DNA from: JACROF01 sp964598995
Lineage (GTDB): Bacteria > Patescibacteriota > Microgenomatia > Levybacterales > UBA12049
Length of the DNA stretch: 26,720 bases
Assembly (NCBI GenBank): GCA_964598995.1
Contig: CAZRDR010000001.1
Span: 1-26,720 of the forward strand
Direction: 5' to 3'
Part shown: positions 20,431-26,720 of the stretch, piece by piece
Numbering within the stretch: position 1 is the stretch's first letter
How the letters are laid out: each line of letters begins with the position of its first letter
Notes under the pieces: generated by a model
Told to the model about the DNA's origin: nothing
The model's input: the letters and a program-made list of their open reading frames with translations, nothing else
The model's database searches: none
Made by a program: the position numbers and the translations under genes

Positions 20431-20562
20431 TAAAAAAACCTCTCATCCCGAGAGGTTATGCGTTTTATCGAATACTCGATCTCATCTATCCTTAGTGGAT
20501 AAGGCACCGTAGTCCTCTCGGTTGCCGGTCTCGCAGAGCGAGACACTCGTGATGATAGATCT
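20431..20562 (-). ncRNA. SAM-I/SAM-IV superfamily riboswitch with terminator, upstream of metK
   Basis: Minus-strand order: GAGTG (20548-20544), hairpin GTCTCG/CGAGAC (20544-20528), CCGGCAACC (20528-20520), GGTGCC (20508-20503), TATCC/GGATA hairpin, then CATC...GATG closing pairs; these match the SAM-I/IV core, closest to SAM-IV (GAGTG-hairpin-CCGGCAACC-GGTGCC). It is followed by AACCTCTC-GGGAT-GAGAGGTT (20457-20437) and a U-run. CCGAGAGG in the core (20521-20514) is exactly complementary to CCTCTCGG of the terminator (20455-20448), giving an antiterminator when SAM is absent. Confidence 0.85.
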
Positions 20563-20591
20563 ATTAGACCATAGCAGAGTTAGAATTTCAA
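20563..20591 (-). promoter_or_regulatory. metK promoter
   Basis: TTGAAA (20591-20586), 17 nt, TCTAAT (20568-20563) preceded by TGG as an extended -10. Transcription would start near 20556, at the first bases of the riboswitch. Confidence 0.55.
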
Positions 20592-20610
20592 TAACTAAAA
20601 TAATTTTGCG

Positions 20611-20820
20611 TTGCCATATATCCTATAACTGACTATAATGCAGTCGTAATGTGAACAGTTAGACTGATTTTGCGGTCTTATCTACTAACATTACATCTTT
20701 TTTCTTGCACGTTAAATTTTGAACTAGGTTTTTGTACAGGCTTTTCGTGTTCGTAAGTGATTTACTGATACGCAGAGCCTGTGCAGATCGTTGCACGGGT
20801 GACGCTAGAAGGAGAAATCC
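20611..20820 (+). promoter_or_regulatory. Promoter and structured leader of orphan gene 20821
   Basis: TTGCCA (20611-20616), 17 nt, TATAAT (20634-20639); start near 20646. Stems: GTAATGT/ACATTAC (20646-20652, 20688-20694), ACAGGCT/AGCCTGT (20736-20742, 20776-20782) and GTGCA/TGCAC (20781-20785, 20792-20796), the last two stacked with a 2-base overlap. AAGGAG follows 9 nt before GTG. With the riboswitch this fills the 449-nt gap 20372-20820. Confidence 0.6.
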
Positions 20821-21513
20821 GTGACTAACCATTTGGAAAAGTACCTCGAACAATTCGAACGGTACAAGCGGCTCATTCACGCACTCGGCGAGGCCATCGG
20901 TGACGACCACGCTGTCTCGTGCCTCACGGCAGAGCAACAAGACACGTTGATCCTGCCGGATCTGCTCAAGGCGTTGCGACAGGGCTTCGTCGAAAACCGT
21001 ACTCGGTCGCTCAAGAACGCCAAGCCGCGCGTTGAGATCAAGCCCCTTCCGTTCCGCGAGAAGCAGTACGGCCGGGTCTACCTGGTCGCGCGCACAGACG
21101 GCGTCTACGTCCTCACCAACGGCGGCGAGAACTGGTTCCGCTACGGAGATGCCTACGAGTTCTTCCGGGCAGCCCGGCGGACCGAGAAGGAAACTTCGTG
21201 GGAATCGGGAGGCTTTTCAGTACACCTCACTCCGGAAGGGCGCGGATTCGTCAAGATCGACGACCGTTTCGTTCTCGACCAGGCGCTCGTTCTGCCGTTC
21301 CTCGAGGAGCGGCTCCTCAAGCTCGGCTCACTCTCTGTGTTGTCTTTGAAAGGAGGCACTCTCGAGATCGATGCTATCTACCGCGGTGTCCCGCTGCCTC
21401 AGAAGCTGCGAGATGCGCGACTACGCTACTCATCGCAGACAGCCCGTGAACGGATCACGCAGCTCTTCGGTGAGAAGATCGCCAACGCGGCTCTCTACGT
21501 CGAGCAGGTCTAG
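20821..21513 (+). CDS. GC-rich orphan protein, 230 aa
   Basis: Largest of the orphan set and unrecognised. GTG start after AAGGAG. The N-terminal ~70 residues are helical (HLEKYLEQFERYKRLIHALG, LPDLLKALRQGF); the middle has strand-rich, aromatic parts (KQYGRVYLVARTDGVYVLTN, NWFRYGDAYEFFRAARR), and the end is helical (RERITQLFGEKIANAALYV). No membrane segment, no cysteine-based site. Codons mostly G/C-ending. It has its own promoter, folded leader and a textbook terminator. Its neighbours metK and a 45-residue protein give no functional clue. Confidence 0.8.
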   Translation: MTNHLEKYLEQFERYKRLIHALGEAIGDDHAVSCLTAEQQDTLILPDLLKALRQGFVENRTRSLKNAKPRVEIKPLPFREKQYGRVYLVARTDGVYVLTNGGENWFRYGDAYEFFRAARRTEKETSWESGGFSVHLTPEGRGFVKIDDRFVLDQALVLPFLEERLLKLGSLSVLSLKGGTLEIDAIYRGVPLPQKLRDARLRYSSQTARERITQLFGEKIANAALYVEQV

Positions 21514-21534
21514 TTCACTCCATGACGTCGCAAG

Positions 21535-21567
21535 AAAAGGCCCCGGGCATCCGTCCGGGGCCTTTTT
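21535..21567 (+). terminator. Intrinsic terminator of orphan gene 20821-21513
   Basis: 12-bp arms AAAAGGCCCCGG and CCGGGGCCTTTT with an 8-nt loop and a final T; classical and bidirectional. Confidence 0.88.
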
Positions 21568-21699
21568 CGTATCCGATTCAAGTGTCTGATCTCATCTCAC
21601 ATTTTGTCCAGGTTTTGTCTCATCACTGTCAAGCAACTCCTATTTCGTTCAGCTACTTTAATGTCATAGATACATTATAAGAGGGGAGGTGAGTAAATT

Positions 21700-21837
21700 A
21701 TGCTATACCCAGCATTTCACTATAAAAGACACTATCTCCAGGGTTATCTAACATTCACTGTTGAGTGTCTCCCTCGCATCAGAGCTGAGGAAAAGCGAAA
21801 TACGCTCCGAAAGGCAAAACTGGTAAAGCAGAAGTGA
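21700..21837 (+). CDS. Small basic protein, 45 aa
   Basis: Reads MLYPAFHYKRHYLQGYLTFT and on to KAKLVKQK. It is preceded by the strong AGAGGGGAGGTGAGTA site that also precedes the cupredoxin gene, 5 nt before ATG, and followed by a hairpin with a T-run, which together support a real gene despite its size. Basic, aromatic N-terminus; no membrane helix. Not recognised. Confidence 0.5.
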   Translation: MLYPAFHYKRHYLQGYLTFTVECLPRIRAEEKRNTLRKAKLVKQK

Positions 21838-21874
21838 CATGGGATGAGTTAAATACATTATTACGAATATAAGT

Positions 21875-21919
21875 AGAAGCCACATGAGAAATCATTTTCC
21901 CGTGTGACTTCTTATTTTT
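21875..21919 (+). terminator. Hairpin with T-run after small gene 21700
   Basis: AGAAG-C-CACATG-A-GAAA pairs with TTTC-C-CGTGTG-A-CTTCT around TCAT (two mismatches, one G-U), followed by TATTTTTA. Confidence 0.6.
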
Positions 21920-21991
21920 AGTCTCATTTGAATTTTGTTCCGACTCGACAATATTATTTACCCTACACGCAATTTTTCGTAGTTCTTTCGA

Positions 21992-22020
21992 TTGACAACC
22001 CTTCAGTATCTTGTCATAGT
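21992..22020 (+). promoter_or_regulatory. Leaderless promoter of gene 22027
   Basis: TTGACA (21992-21997), 17 nt, CATAGT (22015-22020), ending 6 nt before ATG 22027. Confidence 0.65.
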
Positions 22021-22026
22021 CTATGT

Positions 22027-22215
22027 ATGGCAAAGAAAAAGACTACTAAGACGCATCACAAAGTCGCTAAAAAAGCAGCTCACCGTTCATTTAGACCTAG
22101 TTATGATGCTCATCCAATTGTTCATTTGGTAACAGTCTTGGTCGTTATTTTCTTACTTGCAATTATCCTCTCCTACATCATGTTCGGAGCACAAAATCCA
22201 AGCCTCTTCGCATAA
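22027..22215 (+). CDS. Small single-helix membrane protein, 62 aa
   Basis: A Lys/His-rich cytoplasmic N-terminus (MAKKKTTKTHHKVAKKAAHR), then one membrane helix (IVHLVTVLVVIFLLAIILSYIMF) and a short tail. ATG 22027 fits the promoter; a second ATG at 22023 is out of frame. Of a type frequent in CPR genomes; role unknown. Confidence 0.7.
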   Translation: MAKKKTTKTHHKVAKKAAHRSFRPSYDAHPIVHLVTVLVVIFLLAIILSYIMFGAQNPSLFA

Positions 22216-22250
22216 CTAGACTCCTCGTTTAATTTTGTTATAATTTCCTC

Positions 22251-22787
22251 ATGCATATCGTTTTTCTTTATGGGCCGCCAGCTGTCGGGAAATTAACTGT
22301 CGCTCAAGAACTGCAGAAAAAATTGGGTTACAAGCTACTCCACAATCACCAAATCATTGATCTTTTTGATCAACTTTTTGATTTTCATAACCCTTCACGC
22401 CGGGTGTTAACCAGAGAGTTCCGGATGCGTATCGTTGAAGAAGCAATAAAAAATAACGTCGACCTCATCATTACCTCAGGCTCTGCAGGGAGTCCGACAC
22501 TTTTTGAATATTATACTGAACTAATAGACCTAGTTAAGAAAACAGGAGGGGAGTTAGCGATGGTGCAGCTTGTCGCTCGTCCTGAGACACTCCTCGCACG
22601 TGTTGATAGTGATTTTAGGAAAGAACACGGGAAAAATTTCGGCCAAGAAGCATTACAGAAAATCCTTGATCAGCCTAGATTCGTTTTTGATAAATACCCA
22701 GACTATGAACACCTCACACTCAATACTGATGAATTATCTCCTCAGGAAGCAGCCGATAAAATTATCGAGCACTACCACCTCAAGTAA
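22251..22787 (+). CDS. P-loop kinase (AAA_33/adenylate-kinase-like)
   Basis: 178 residues. Walker A is GPPAVGKLT (residues 8-16) in a MHIVFLYGPPAVGKLTVAQEL start, as in shikimate-kinase or chloramphenicol-phosphotransferase-like small-molecule kinases. LIITSGSAG occupies the place of the Walker B strand and LARPETLLARVDSDFRKEHG-like lid residues (R at VARPETLLARV) follow. Substrate unknown; a zeta-toxin relation is less likely as no antitoxin gene is adjacent. TATAAT (22239-22244) ends 6 nt before ATG: leaderless. Confidence 0.8.
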   Translation: MHIVFLYGPPAVGKLTVAQELQKKLGYKLLHNHQIIDLFDQLFDFHNPSRRVLTREFRMRIVEEAIKNNVDLIITSGSAGSPTLFEYYTELIDLVKKTGGELAMVQLVARPETLLARVDSDFRKEHGKNFGQEALQKILDQPRFVFDKYPDYEHLTLNTDELSPQEAADKIIEHYHLK

Positions 22788-22805
22788 CGTGTATTAAGAC
22801 TATCA

Positions 22806-22834
22806 TTGACAGTTAATTATTGCTCAGGTTTAAT
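22806..22834 (+). promoter_or_regulatory. Leaderless promoter of gene 22842
   Basis: TTGACA (22806-22811), 17 nt, TTTAAT (22829-22834), ending 7 nt before ATG 22842. Confidence 0.65.
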
Positions 22835-22841
22835 ATAGTTA

Positions 22842-23543
22842 ATGCCACACAAAAAAGCTAAAAAAATCAAGCAGCCAAAACGTAAGTATCTTAAGGTAAA
22901 TTCTAAAAATAGACTCGTCGCGATTGGTTTTGCGGTTGTAATTATTGTTTTAATAATTTCGATCATCGCGACATTCCCTAAGACGCAGCTAACGGCGGAG
23001 AATCCTCAGACGTTATTTGATAAGATCGGTGAGATCAGTCCAGCTACCACCAAAAAAGCTAGTTCATATATCGTCTCGCCAACGTCTGTTGATCAATCCA
23101 AGGCTAACTCAAGTATCTCCACGCCGACACCTACTCAAAGTTCAACCCAATCGAATCCAACTGCTACGCCAACTCCGGCACCAGCAAATGGTTCGATCCT
23201 CGTCAATTATGTCGCTAGTAATGGCGATCCATTTACTTTTGATGGAGCAAAAGTAACACTGGTAAATAAAAGCAGTGGTCAGACATACGCGATAACGGAT
23301 AAGCCTTCATTCTCGATAACTGATGTTCCAGGTGGTAGCTATTCAATAAAAATTGAGACATATTCTGATTTTAGTAATAGCATTGTGTACTGTTATGAAG
23401 GCGAGACCTGCTATGCTGACGAAAAAATTTCAGGGAATTCAGGGTCGGTGTTCGTTAAGGGTGGCAAGACGTTAAAGCTGAATTTAGTTTATTATCATCC
23501 ATACACCTATACACCTGCACCATCTGCTCCACCAACACCTTAA
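22842..23543 (+). CDS. Membrane-anchored surface protein with Ig-like/PEGA-like domain
   Basis: 233 residues: basic N-terminus (HKKAKKIKQPKRKY), one membrane helix (LVAIGFAVVIIVLIISIIA), a Ser/Thr/Pro linker (STPTPTQSSTQSNPTATPTP), then a beta-rich domain (GSILVNYVASNGDPFTFDGA, KVTLVNKSSGQTYAITD, ITDVPGGSYSIKIETY) resembling carboxypeptidase-regulatory or PEGA-type folds, with two cysteines (VYCYEGETCY) that may form a disulfide. The end is Pro/Thr-rich. Expected outside the cell, perhaps for adhesion or wall contact. Confidence 0.65.
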   Translation: MPHKKAKKIKQPKRKYLKVNSKNRLVAIGFAVVIIVLIISIIATFPKTQLTAENPQTLFDKIGEISPATTKKASSYIVSPTSVDQSKANSSISTPTPTQSSTQSNPTATPTPAPANGSILVNYVASNGDPFTFDGAKVTLVNKSSGQTYAITDKPSFSITDVPGGSYSIKIETYSDFSNSIVYCYEGETCYADEKISGNSGSVFVKGGKTLKLNLVYYHPYTYTPAPSAPPTP

Positions 23544-23591
23544 TAAGATCTGATTTTCCATTTATCCTGACTATACGCTACAATTAGAGGT

Positions 23592-24308
23592 ATGGAGACC
23601 AAGCTTGTATTTTTAGACACCGAGACGACTGGGAACGATTTGCTTTCGGATCGGCTGTTCCAGCTCTGCTACAAATTTGACAATACGCTGCGTAATGAGT
23701 ATTTCAAGCCCGAGACGCAAATTAGCATAAAATCACAGAGTATCACCCATGTGACTAACGAAATGGTTGAGGACAAGCCAGCCTTTAAAGACAGCACCAT
23801 GGCCAAAGAGATTCAACAGCTCGCGGATGAGCGGATCATTGTCGCGCATAACGCGATTTTTGATATCGCCATGCTCTCACACGAAGGAATTACGATTCCT
23901 CGCTTTATTTGCACACTTAAAGTCGCCAGAGCGTTAGACGCACAGAATGTCATCCCAGAGTACAACTTACAATATCTCAGGTATTACCTCAAACTTAATA
24001 TTGAAGGTGGGGCACATGAAGCGAAAGATGATGTTTTAGTACTTGAGGCACTATTCGCAAGATTGTTAGATAAGATGATGACTCTAAAGCCTGATCGGGA
24101 AGAGGCACTCCTTGAAATGCTGAAGATTTCGACGCAGCCATCGCTTTTCACCCAATTTCCATTTGGTAAGCATCGAGGACGAAGGATTGAGGAAGTTGTT
24201 ATCTCAGATCGGGATTATGTCCTGTGGCTTCTTGAACAGAAAATGCAGAGCCCTCAAGACGAAGAAGACTGGATTTTTACCCTCAAACATCACCTTAAGA
24301 TTACTTAA
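23592..24308 (+). CDS. DEDDh 3'-5' exonuclease with DUF3820-like C-terminus
   Basis: 238 residues. Exonuclease motifs: Exo I LDTETTG, Exo II IVAHNAIFDIAML, Exo III GAHEAKDDVLVLEALF (H-x4-D). This is the DnaQ/RNase T/ExoX fold. The C-terminus FPFGKHRGRRIEEVVISDRDYVLWLLEQ matches the small DUF3820-type module found after exonuclease domains. Likely degrades short DNA or proofreads; not the replicative epsilon subunit with certainty. TACAAT (23579-23584) ends 7 nt before ATG. Its end overlaps the converging DUF421 gene by 4 nt. Confidence 0.88.
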   Translation: METKLVFLDTETTGNDLLSDRLFQLCYKFDNTLRNEYFKPETQISIKSQSITHVTNEMVEDKPAFKDSTMAKEIQQLADERIIVAHNAIFDIAMLSHEGITIPRFICTLKVARALDAQNVIPEYNLQYLRYYLKLNIEGGAHEAKDDVLVLEALFARLLDKMMTLKPDREEALLEMLKISTQPSLFTQFPFGKHRGRRIEEVVISDRDYVLWLLEQKMQSPQDEEDWIFTLKHHLKIT

Positions 24309-24811
24309 CTTGTTTGATTTAGCGCTCTATGTGCACGTCTCTTACGACTCGTGCGGTGCTTGAAGTCATCTGATAACACACTGATATTGCCATCTGCTTC
24401 CAAAACAGCGAGATCGACATCTTCATGTGACTTTACCCCATGTTCGCGTACTGCTTGATCCAGCTCATCCTGAGTGATTCCAGCTTTTTGCAGGTGGTCA
24501 TGAAGTATCCTGCCATGATAGATAAGGAGAATGGGATTACCTTCTAGGAAATGACTGACACGGCGAGATCGAAAAATAAGATAATCAAGTAGTTTGTTAA
24601 TGAGGAAAAGTGTCGCAGCTGCTATCACACCGCTCCAGAGACTGGTGTTGGGACCTACCATAGCATTCTGGACTGAGTTACTGATCAGTAAAATAAAAAC
24701 GAGGTCAATCGTTGATAATTGGGAAATTTCTCTTTTTCCAAATAACCTAATGGCAATGATTATGAAGAGATAGATAACGACTGATCGGAAAACTACATCA
24801 AGTAATGGCAT
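24305..24811 (-). CDS. DUF421/YetF-like membrane protein
   Basis: 168 residues: three membrane helices in the first ~80 residues, including VIYLFIIIAIRLFGKREISQLSTIDLVFILLISNSVQNAM, whose RLFGKREISQL is the family signature, then a cytoplasmic YetF-type domain (EGNPILLIYHGRILHDHLQKAGITQDEL, DLAVLEADGNISVL). Function of the family is poorly known. Start supported by TTGGCA, 17 nt, TTAAAT ending 6 nt upstream. Divergent from the Crp-like regulator. Confidence 0.88.
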   Translation of the reverse strand: MPLLDVVFRSVVIYLFIIIAIRLFGKREISQLSTIDLVFILLISNSVQNAMVGPNTSLWSGVIAAATLFLINKLLDYLIFRSRRVSHFLEGNPILLIYHGRILHDHLQKAGITQDELDQAVREHGVKSHEDVDLAVLEADGNISVLSDDFKHRTSRKRRAHRALNQTS

Positions 24812-24817
24812 AGATGT

Positions 24818-24867
24818 ATTTAATCATACTCTGTAAATTATGCCAATTTGCAAATTTGGAGTATAAT
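24818..24867. promoter_or_regulatory. Divergent promoters with shared palindrome
   Basis: Minus strand: TTGGCA (24846-24841), 17 nt, TTAAAT (24823-24818) for DUF421. Plus strand: TATAAT (24862-24867) 7 nt before ATG 24875 for the Crp-like gene. Between them AATTTGCAAATT (24845-24856), a perfect 12-bp palindrome, overlaps the DUF421 -35 box and the spacer of the other promoter: a candidate operator for the Crp-like protein. Confidence 0.5.
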
Positions 24868-24874
24868 GCAATGT

Positions 24875-25513
24875 ATGAGCGACTTTGTAAGAACCAAAGT
24901 TGAAAACTATTTTGACGGAGGTAAAAAATTATTTTTCAAAAGAGGCGAAATGATCATACGGGCTGAAGAGCAGCCTCTAGGTGTGATGTATCTGAAATCT
25001 GGCATCGTCAAAGTCTACACGATCTCAAGTAAAGGTGAGGAAGTGGTGGTAAATATTTTCAAACCTGGATCATTTTTCCCCATGTCATGGGCTTTAAATG
25101 ATAGAAAAAATAACTTCTTTTATGAAGCCTTAACTGAGGTTGAGATTCATCGTTGTCTGAGGGATGAGACAGTTACATTTGTAGAGAAAAATCCTGATGT
25201 CTTACTCGATTTATTAAAAAGAGTCTATTCAGGGCTTGACGGTGTTTTGGAGCGCATGAGCTATGTCATGGGCGAGGATGCCTACGAACGCTTAATTTCA
25301 GAAATTCTCATTAGCGTTAAACGTTTTGGTGAAAAAGTTGGGGAGGATAAGTATCTTTTGCATTTTTCAGAGAAAGATTTAGCAGCACAGACTGGATTAA
25401 CACGAGAGACTGTGAGTCGTGAGATAAAGAAATTAAAAACAAAAAATCTTATTACGATTAATAAGGATCAGACGATGACGGTCGTCCTCAGAGGTCTTCA
25501 AGCTGAGCGTTAG
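24875..25513 (+). CDS. Crp/Fnr-family transcription regulator
   Basis: 212 residues: a cyclic-nucleotide-binding-type beta barrel (KKLFFKRGEMIIRAEEQPLG, MYLKSGIVKVYTISSKGEE, VNIFKPGSFFPMSWAL), a long dimer helix, and a C-terminal winged HTH (SEKDLAAQTGLTRETVSREIKKLKTKNLI). No N-terminal cysteine cluster as in Fnr, and the phosphate-binding cassette of Crp (RGE...RxA) is incomplete, so the ligand is unknown. ATG 24875 rather than 24848, which lies before the -10 box. Confidence 0.9.
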   Translation: MSDFVRTKVENYFDGGKKLFFKRGEMIIRAEEQPLGVMYLKSGIVKVYTISSKGEEVVVNIFKPGSFFPMSWALNDRKNNFFYEALTEVEIHRCLRDETVTFVEKNPDVLLDLLKRVYSGLDGVLERMSYVMGEDAYERLISEILISVKRFGEKVGEDKYLLHFSEKDLAAQTGLTRETVSREIKKLKTKNLITINKDQTMTVVLRGLQAER

Positions 25514-25515
25514 CT

Positions 25516-25866
25516 CTACATTGTCCGGGTGATCGTTTCCTCAGTCGCAATAATTCGGTGCCGTTTATTAATTTCATCGGGAAGACCAAGCGGTAATAAA
25601 TATCCCTGCCATGTGCCGTTACCTACGTGTAATTCGAGATGGAGTAAATCTGTGAGATCAGGTTCATCTTTGACTTCATAAATACGGAAATTTCCTTTCG
25701 CCAGGAGCTGATCTTTGGGAAAACTTTTGTGTGAGGTGATCAAAATATCACCTATGCCATTCGTATCGACCCAAGCAAAAGTCTCAGTATCATCAAGCGT
25801 GAGGATCTTATTGCCACCTTTGCTCTCTTGGAGTCGGTAGAGGCCTTGTCGTACAGTGCGGATCAT
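25516..25866 (-). CDS. Hypothetical protein, 116 aa
   Basis: Soluble, strand-rich protein (GLYRLQESKGGNKILTLDDTETFAWVDTNGIGDILITSHKS). No known domain recognised. GAGGTGA lies 4-5 nt before ATG 25866 and overlaps the stop of the upstream gene (25877-25875), so the two are co-transcribed. Ends 2 nt from the converging regulator gene. Confidence 0.7.
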   Translation of the reverse strand: MIRTVRQGLYRLQESKGGNKILTLDDTETFAWVDTNGIGDILITSHKSFPKDQLLAKGNFRIYEVKDEPDLTDLLHLELHVGNGTWQGYLLPLGLPDEINKRHRIIATEETITRTM

Positions 25867-25874
25867 AATTCACC

Positions 25875-26720
25875 TCAAATCAATTTTTTAGTACGGAGAT
25901 CTCGATAATAGTTTTGCGTGAGAAGGATTACTGCACCTAGTCCGATTGCGTAGGTAACGAGAGTAATGAAGAGGTTAATTGGTGTGATAAACGTGATGAG
26001 CTCATAGAGGAAAGCTCCGATAATAAGTCCCCAGACATAGCCTTTTTTGGGAGATACCCAGTTAACGATCTTTTTACCTAAGATAATAACTGTCAGCATT
26101 TTTGCTAGGAAAAGCGAGACTAAGTAAATTCCCAGCATGAGAAATGCCAGCGGCAGACCTATGACAGTAATAAGGAGCAAAATGAAGGCGACTGGGGCGA
26201 CTATGGCGGTCACGACACCGAGTCCAAAACATGCCCAGCCGCGAGTGGTGAGCATATGATCAAAATTCTCAAGATAATTTGGGAAGAGTTTAATAAGTAT
26301 TAATCCGATGATAAGTGTAGATATCAAGCTGACCACTTTTATCCAGGTGAGGATAGCGATAATTCCGAGTGCGACATTTTTGCCAGACTCCTGCGCTTTT
26401 CTCTCGTGAGGTTTGGGGAGAATATGATTTGTCGTCCCGGTAACTTTTGCTCCCGACTGGAGAGATACAGGCTCACTACTGGTATAGGTTAGATCACCAG
26501 CAATTGCAGTATTTGGTAAAAGATTAAGAGTACCAGCGTACCCTGTGACATTTCCTTCGATACGATTATTGAAAGAAATATCTCCACCTGCGAAATTAAC
26601 ATCTCGTGTAACTGGGGCGAACATCAGAACTTGCCCGCCTGCGAAGGTAACACTCCGCCCAATCTTGGCATCTGACGAAACATCGATAGTCCCACCGACT
26701 ACTGTTAGATTTTGACCGAT
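25875..26720 (-). CDS. Bactofilin-like beta-helix plus membrane domain protein (partial, 5' end outside window)
   Basis: The frame is open to the window edge, so the ATG at 26624 need not be the start. The N-terminal visible part has short repeats with G/N turns (GQNLTVVGGTIDV, AKIGRSVTFAGG, TRDVNFAGGDISF, NRIEGNVTGYAGTLNLLP, TAIAGDLTYTS), like a polymer-forming bactofilin-type right-handed helix. About four membrane helices follow (VVSLISTLIIGLILIKLF, FGLGVVTAIVAPVAFILLLI, LAFLMLGIYLVSLFLAKML, IGAFLYELITFITPINLFI). Known in CPR and Gram-positive bacteria as envelope proteins of unknown role. Confidence 0.75.
   Translation of the reverse strand: MGQNLTVVGGTIDVSSDAKIGRSVTFAGGQVLMFAPVTRDVNFAGGDISFNNRIEGNVTGYAGTLNLLPNTAIAGDLTYTSSEPVSLQSGAKVTGTTNHILPKPHERKAQESGKNVALGIIAILTWIKVVSLISTLIIGLILIKLFPNYLENFDHMLTTRGWACFGLGVVTAIVAPVAFILLLITVIGLPLAFLMLGIYLVSLFLAKMLTVIILGKKIVNWVSPKKGYVWGLIIGAFLYELITFITPINLFITLVTYAIGLGAVILLTQNYYRDLRTKKLI

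Noticed and set aside
21032..21449. Ser/Arg-rich ORFs in other frames of the 20821 gene
   Set aside because: Typical out-of-frame readings of a GC-rich gene; no starts with SD.
1641..21567. Integron gene cassettes with attC sites
   Set aside because: No paired GTTRRRY/RYYYAAC boxes at the gene ends, no integrase, and cassettes are spread among host genes on both strands with their own promoters.
21779..22033. Minus-strand 84-codon ORF
   Set aside because: Runs through a terminator hairpin and two promoters and overlaps plus-strand genes; no SD.
1..26720. tRNA, rRNA genes, CRISPR array, insertion sequence or replication origin
   Set aside because: No cloverleaf with a TTCGANTCC arm, no spaced direct repeats, no transposase or DnaA-box cluster could be found by eye.

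Overview
The window reads like a chromosome segment of a Candidate Phyla Radiation (Patescibacteria) bacterium, perhaps of the Microgenomates side; this is inferred from style, with no rRNA or marker tree behind it. The signs are compact, mostly leaderless genes, many small membrane proteins, AT-leaning codons, TGA used as stop (so not the Gracilibacteria/Absconditabacteria code), and short palindromic repeats inserted in frame in coding sequence. No tRNA, rRNA, CRISPR array or transposase gene was found.

Layout. 46-1614: an MFS transporter (probably frameshifted) and a GNAT acetyltransferase. 1641-5997: VTT membrane protein, MscL with a zinc ribbon, TspO and a phosphoribosyltransferase, interleaved with three GC-rich orphan genes. 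6065-9340: a long structured leader, a possible recombination-type protein, a second structured leader, a Pif1/RecD-like helicase carrying two in-frame repeat insertions, and an unknown protein. 9342-12609: small membrane protein, divergent CDF transporter, matrixin-type protease overlapping a methyltransferase, and a Lys/Ala-rich protein. 12665-13741: a 52-residue protein and a LiaI/LiaF-like pair. 13798-17230: a flavin/copper extracytosolic electron-transfer locus (FMN-binding protein, ApbE, RnfD/NqrB-FNR fusion, cupredoxin). 17309-19214: three GC-rich orphan genes in a row. 19271-20591: metK under a SAM-I/IV-type riboswitch. 20611-21567: a seventh GC-rich orphan gene. 21681-26720: small proteins, P-loop kinase, DEDDh exonuclease, DUF421 protein, Crp/Fnr regulator and an envelope protein running off the end.

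Two gene styles are mixed here. About eighteen ordinary genes have a -10 box ending 6-7 nt before the start codon, so their mRNAs should be leaderless. Seven genes (1685-2038, 2875-3360, 4571-5035, 17440-17970, 18364-18594, 18919-19170, 20821-21513) are GC-rich with mostly G/C third positions, encode proteins I do not recognise, use strong Shine-Dalgarno sites, have inverted repeats or chains of stem-loops upstream, and end in a strong GC-rich hairpin. They look like self-contained cassettes placed between host genes and are the best candidate here for an undescribed system. The 18095-18720 unit is the most elaborate: about eight consecutive stem-loops before the gene and a perfect 13-bp inverted repeat bracketing it.
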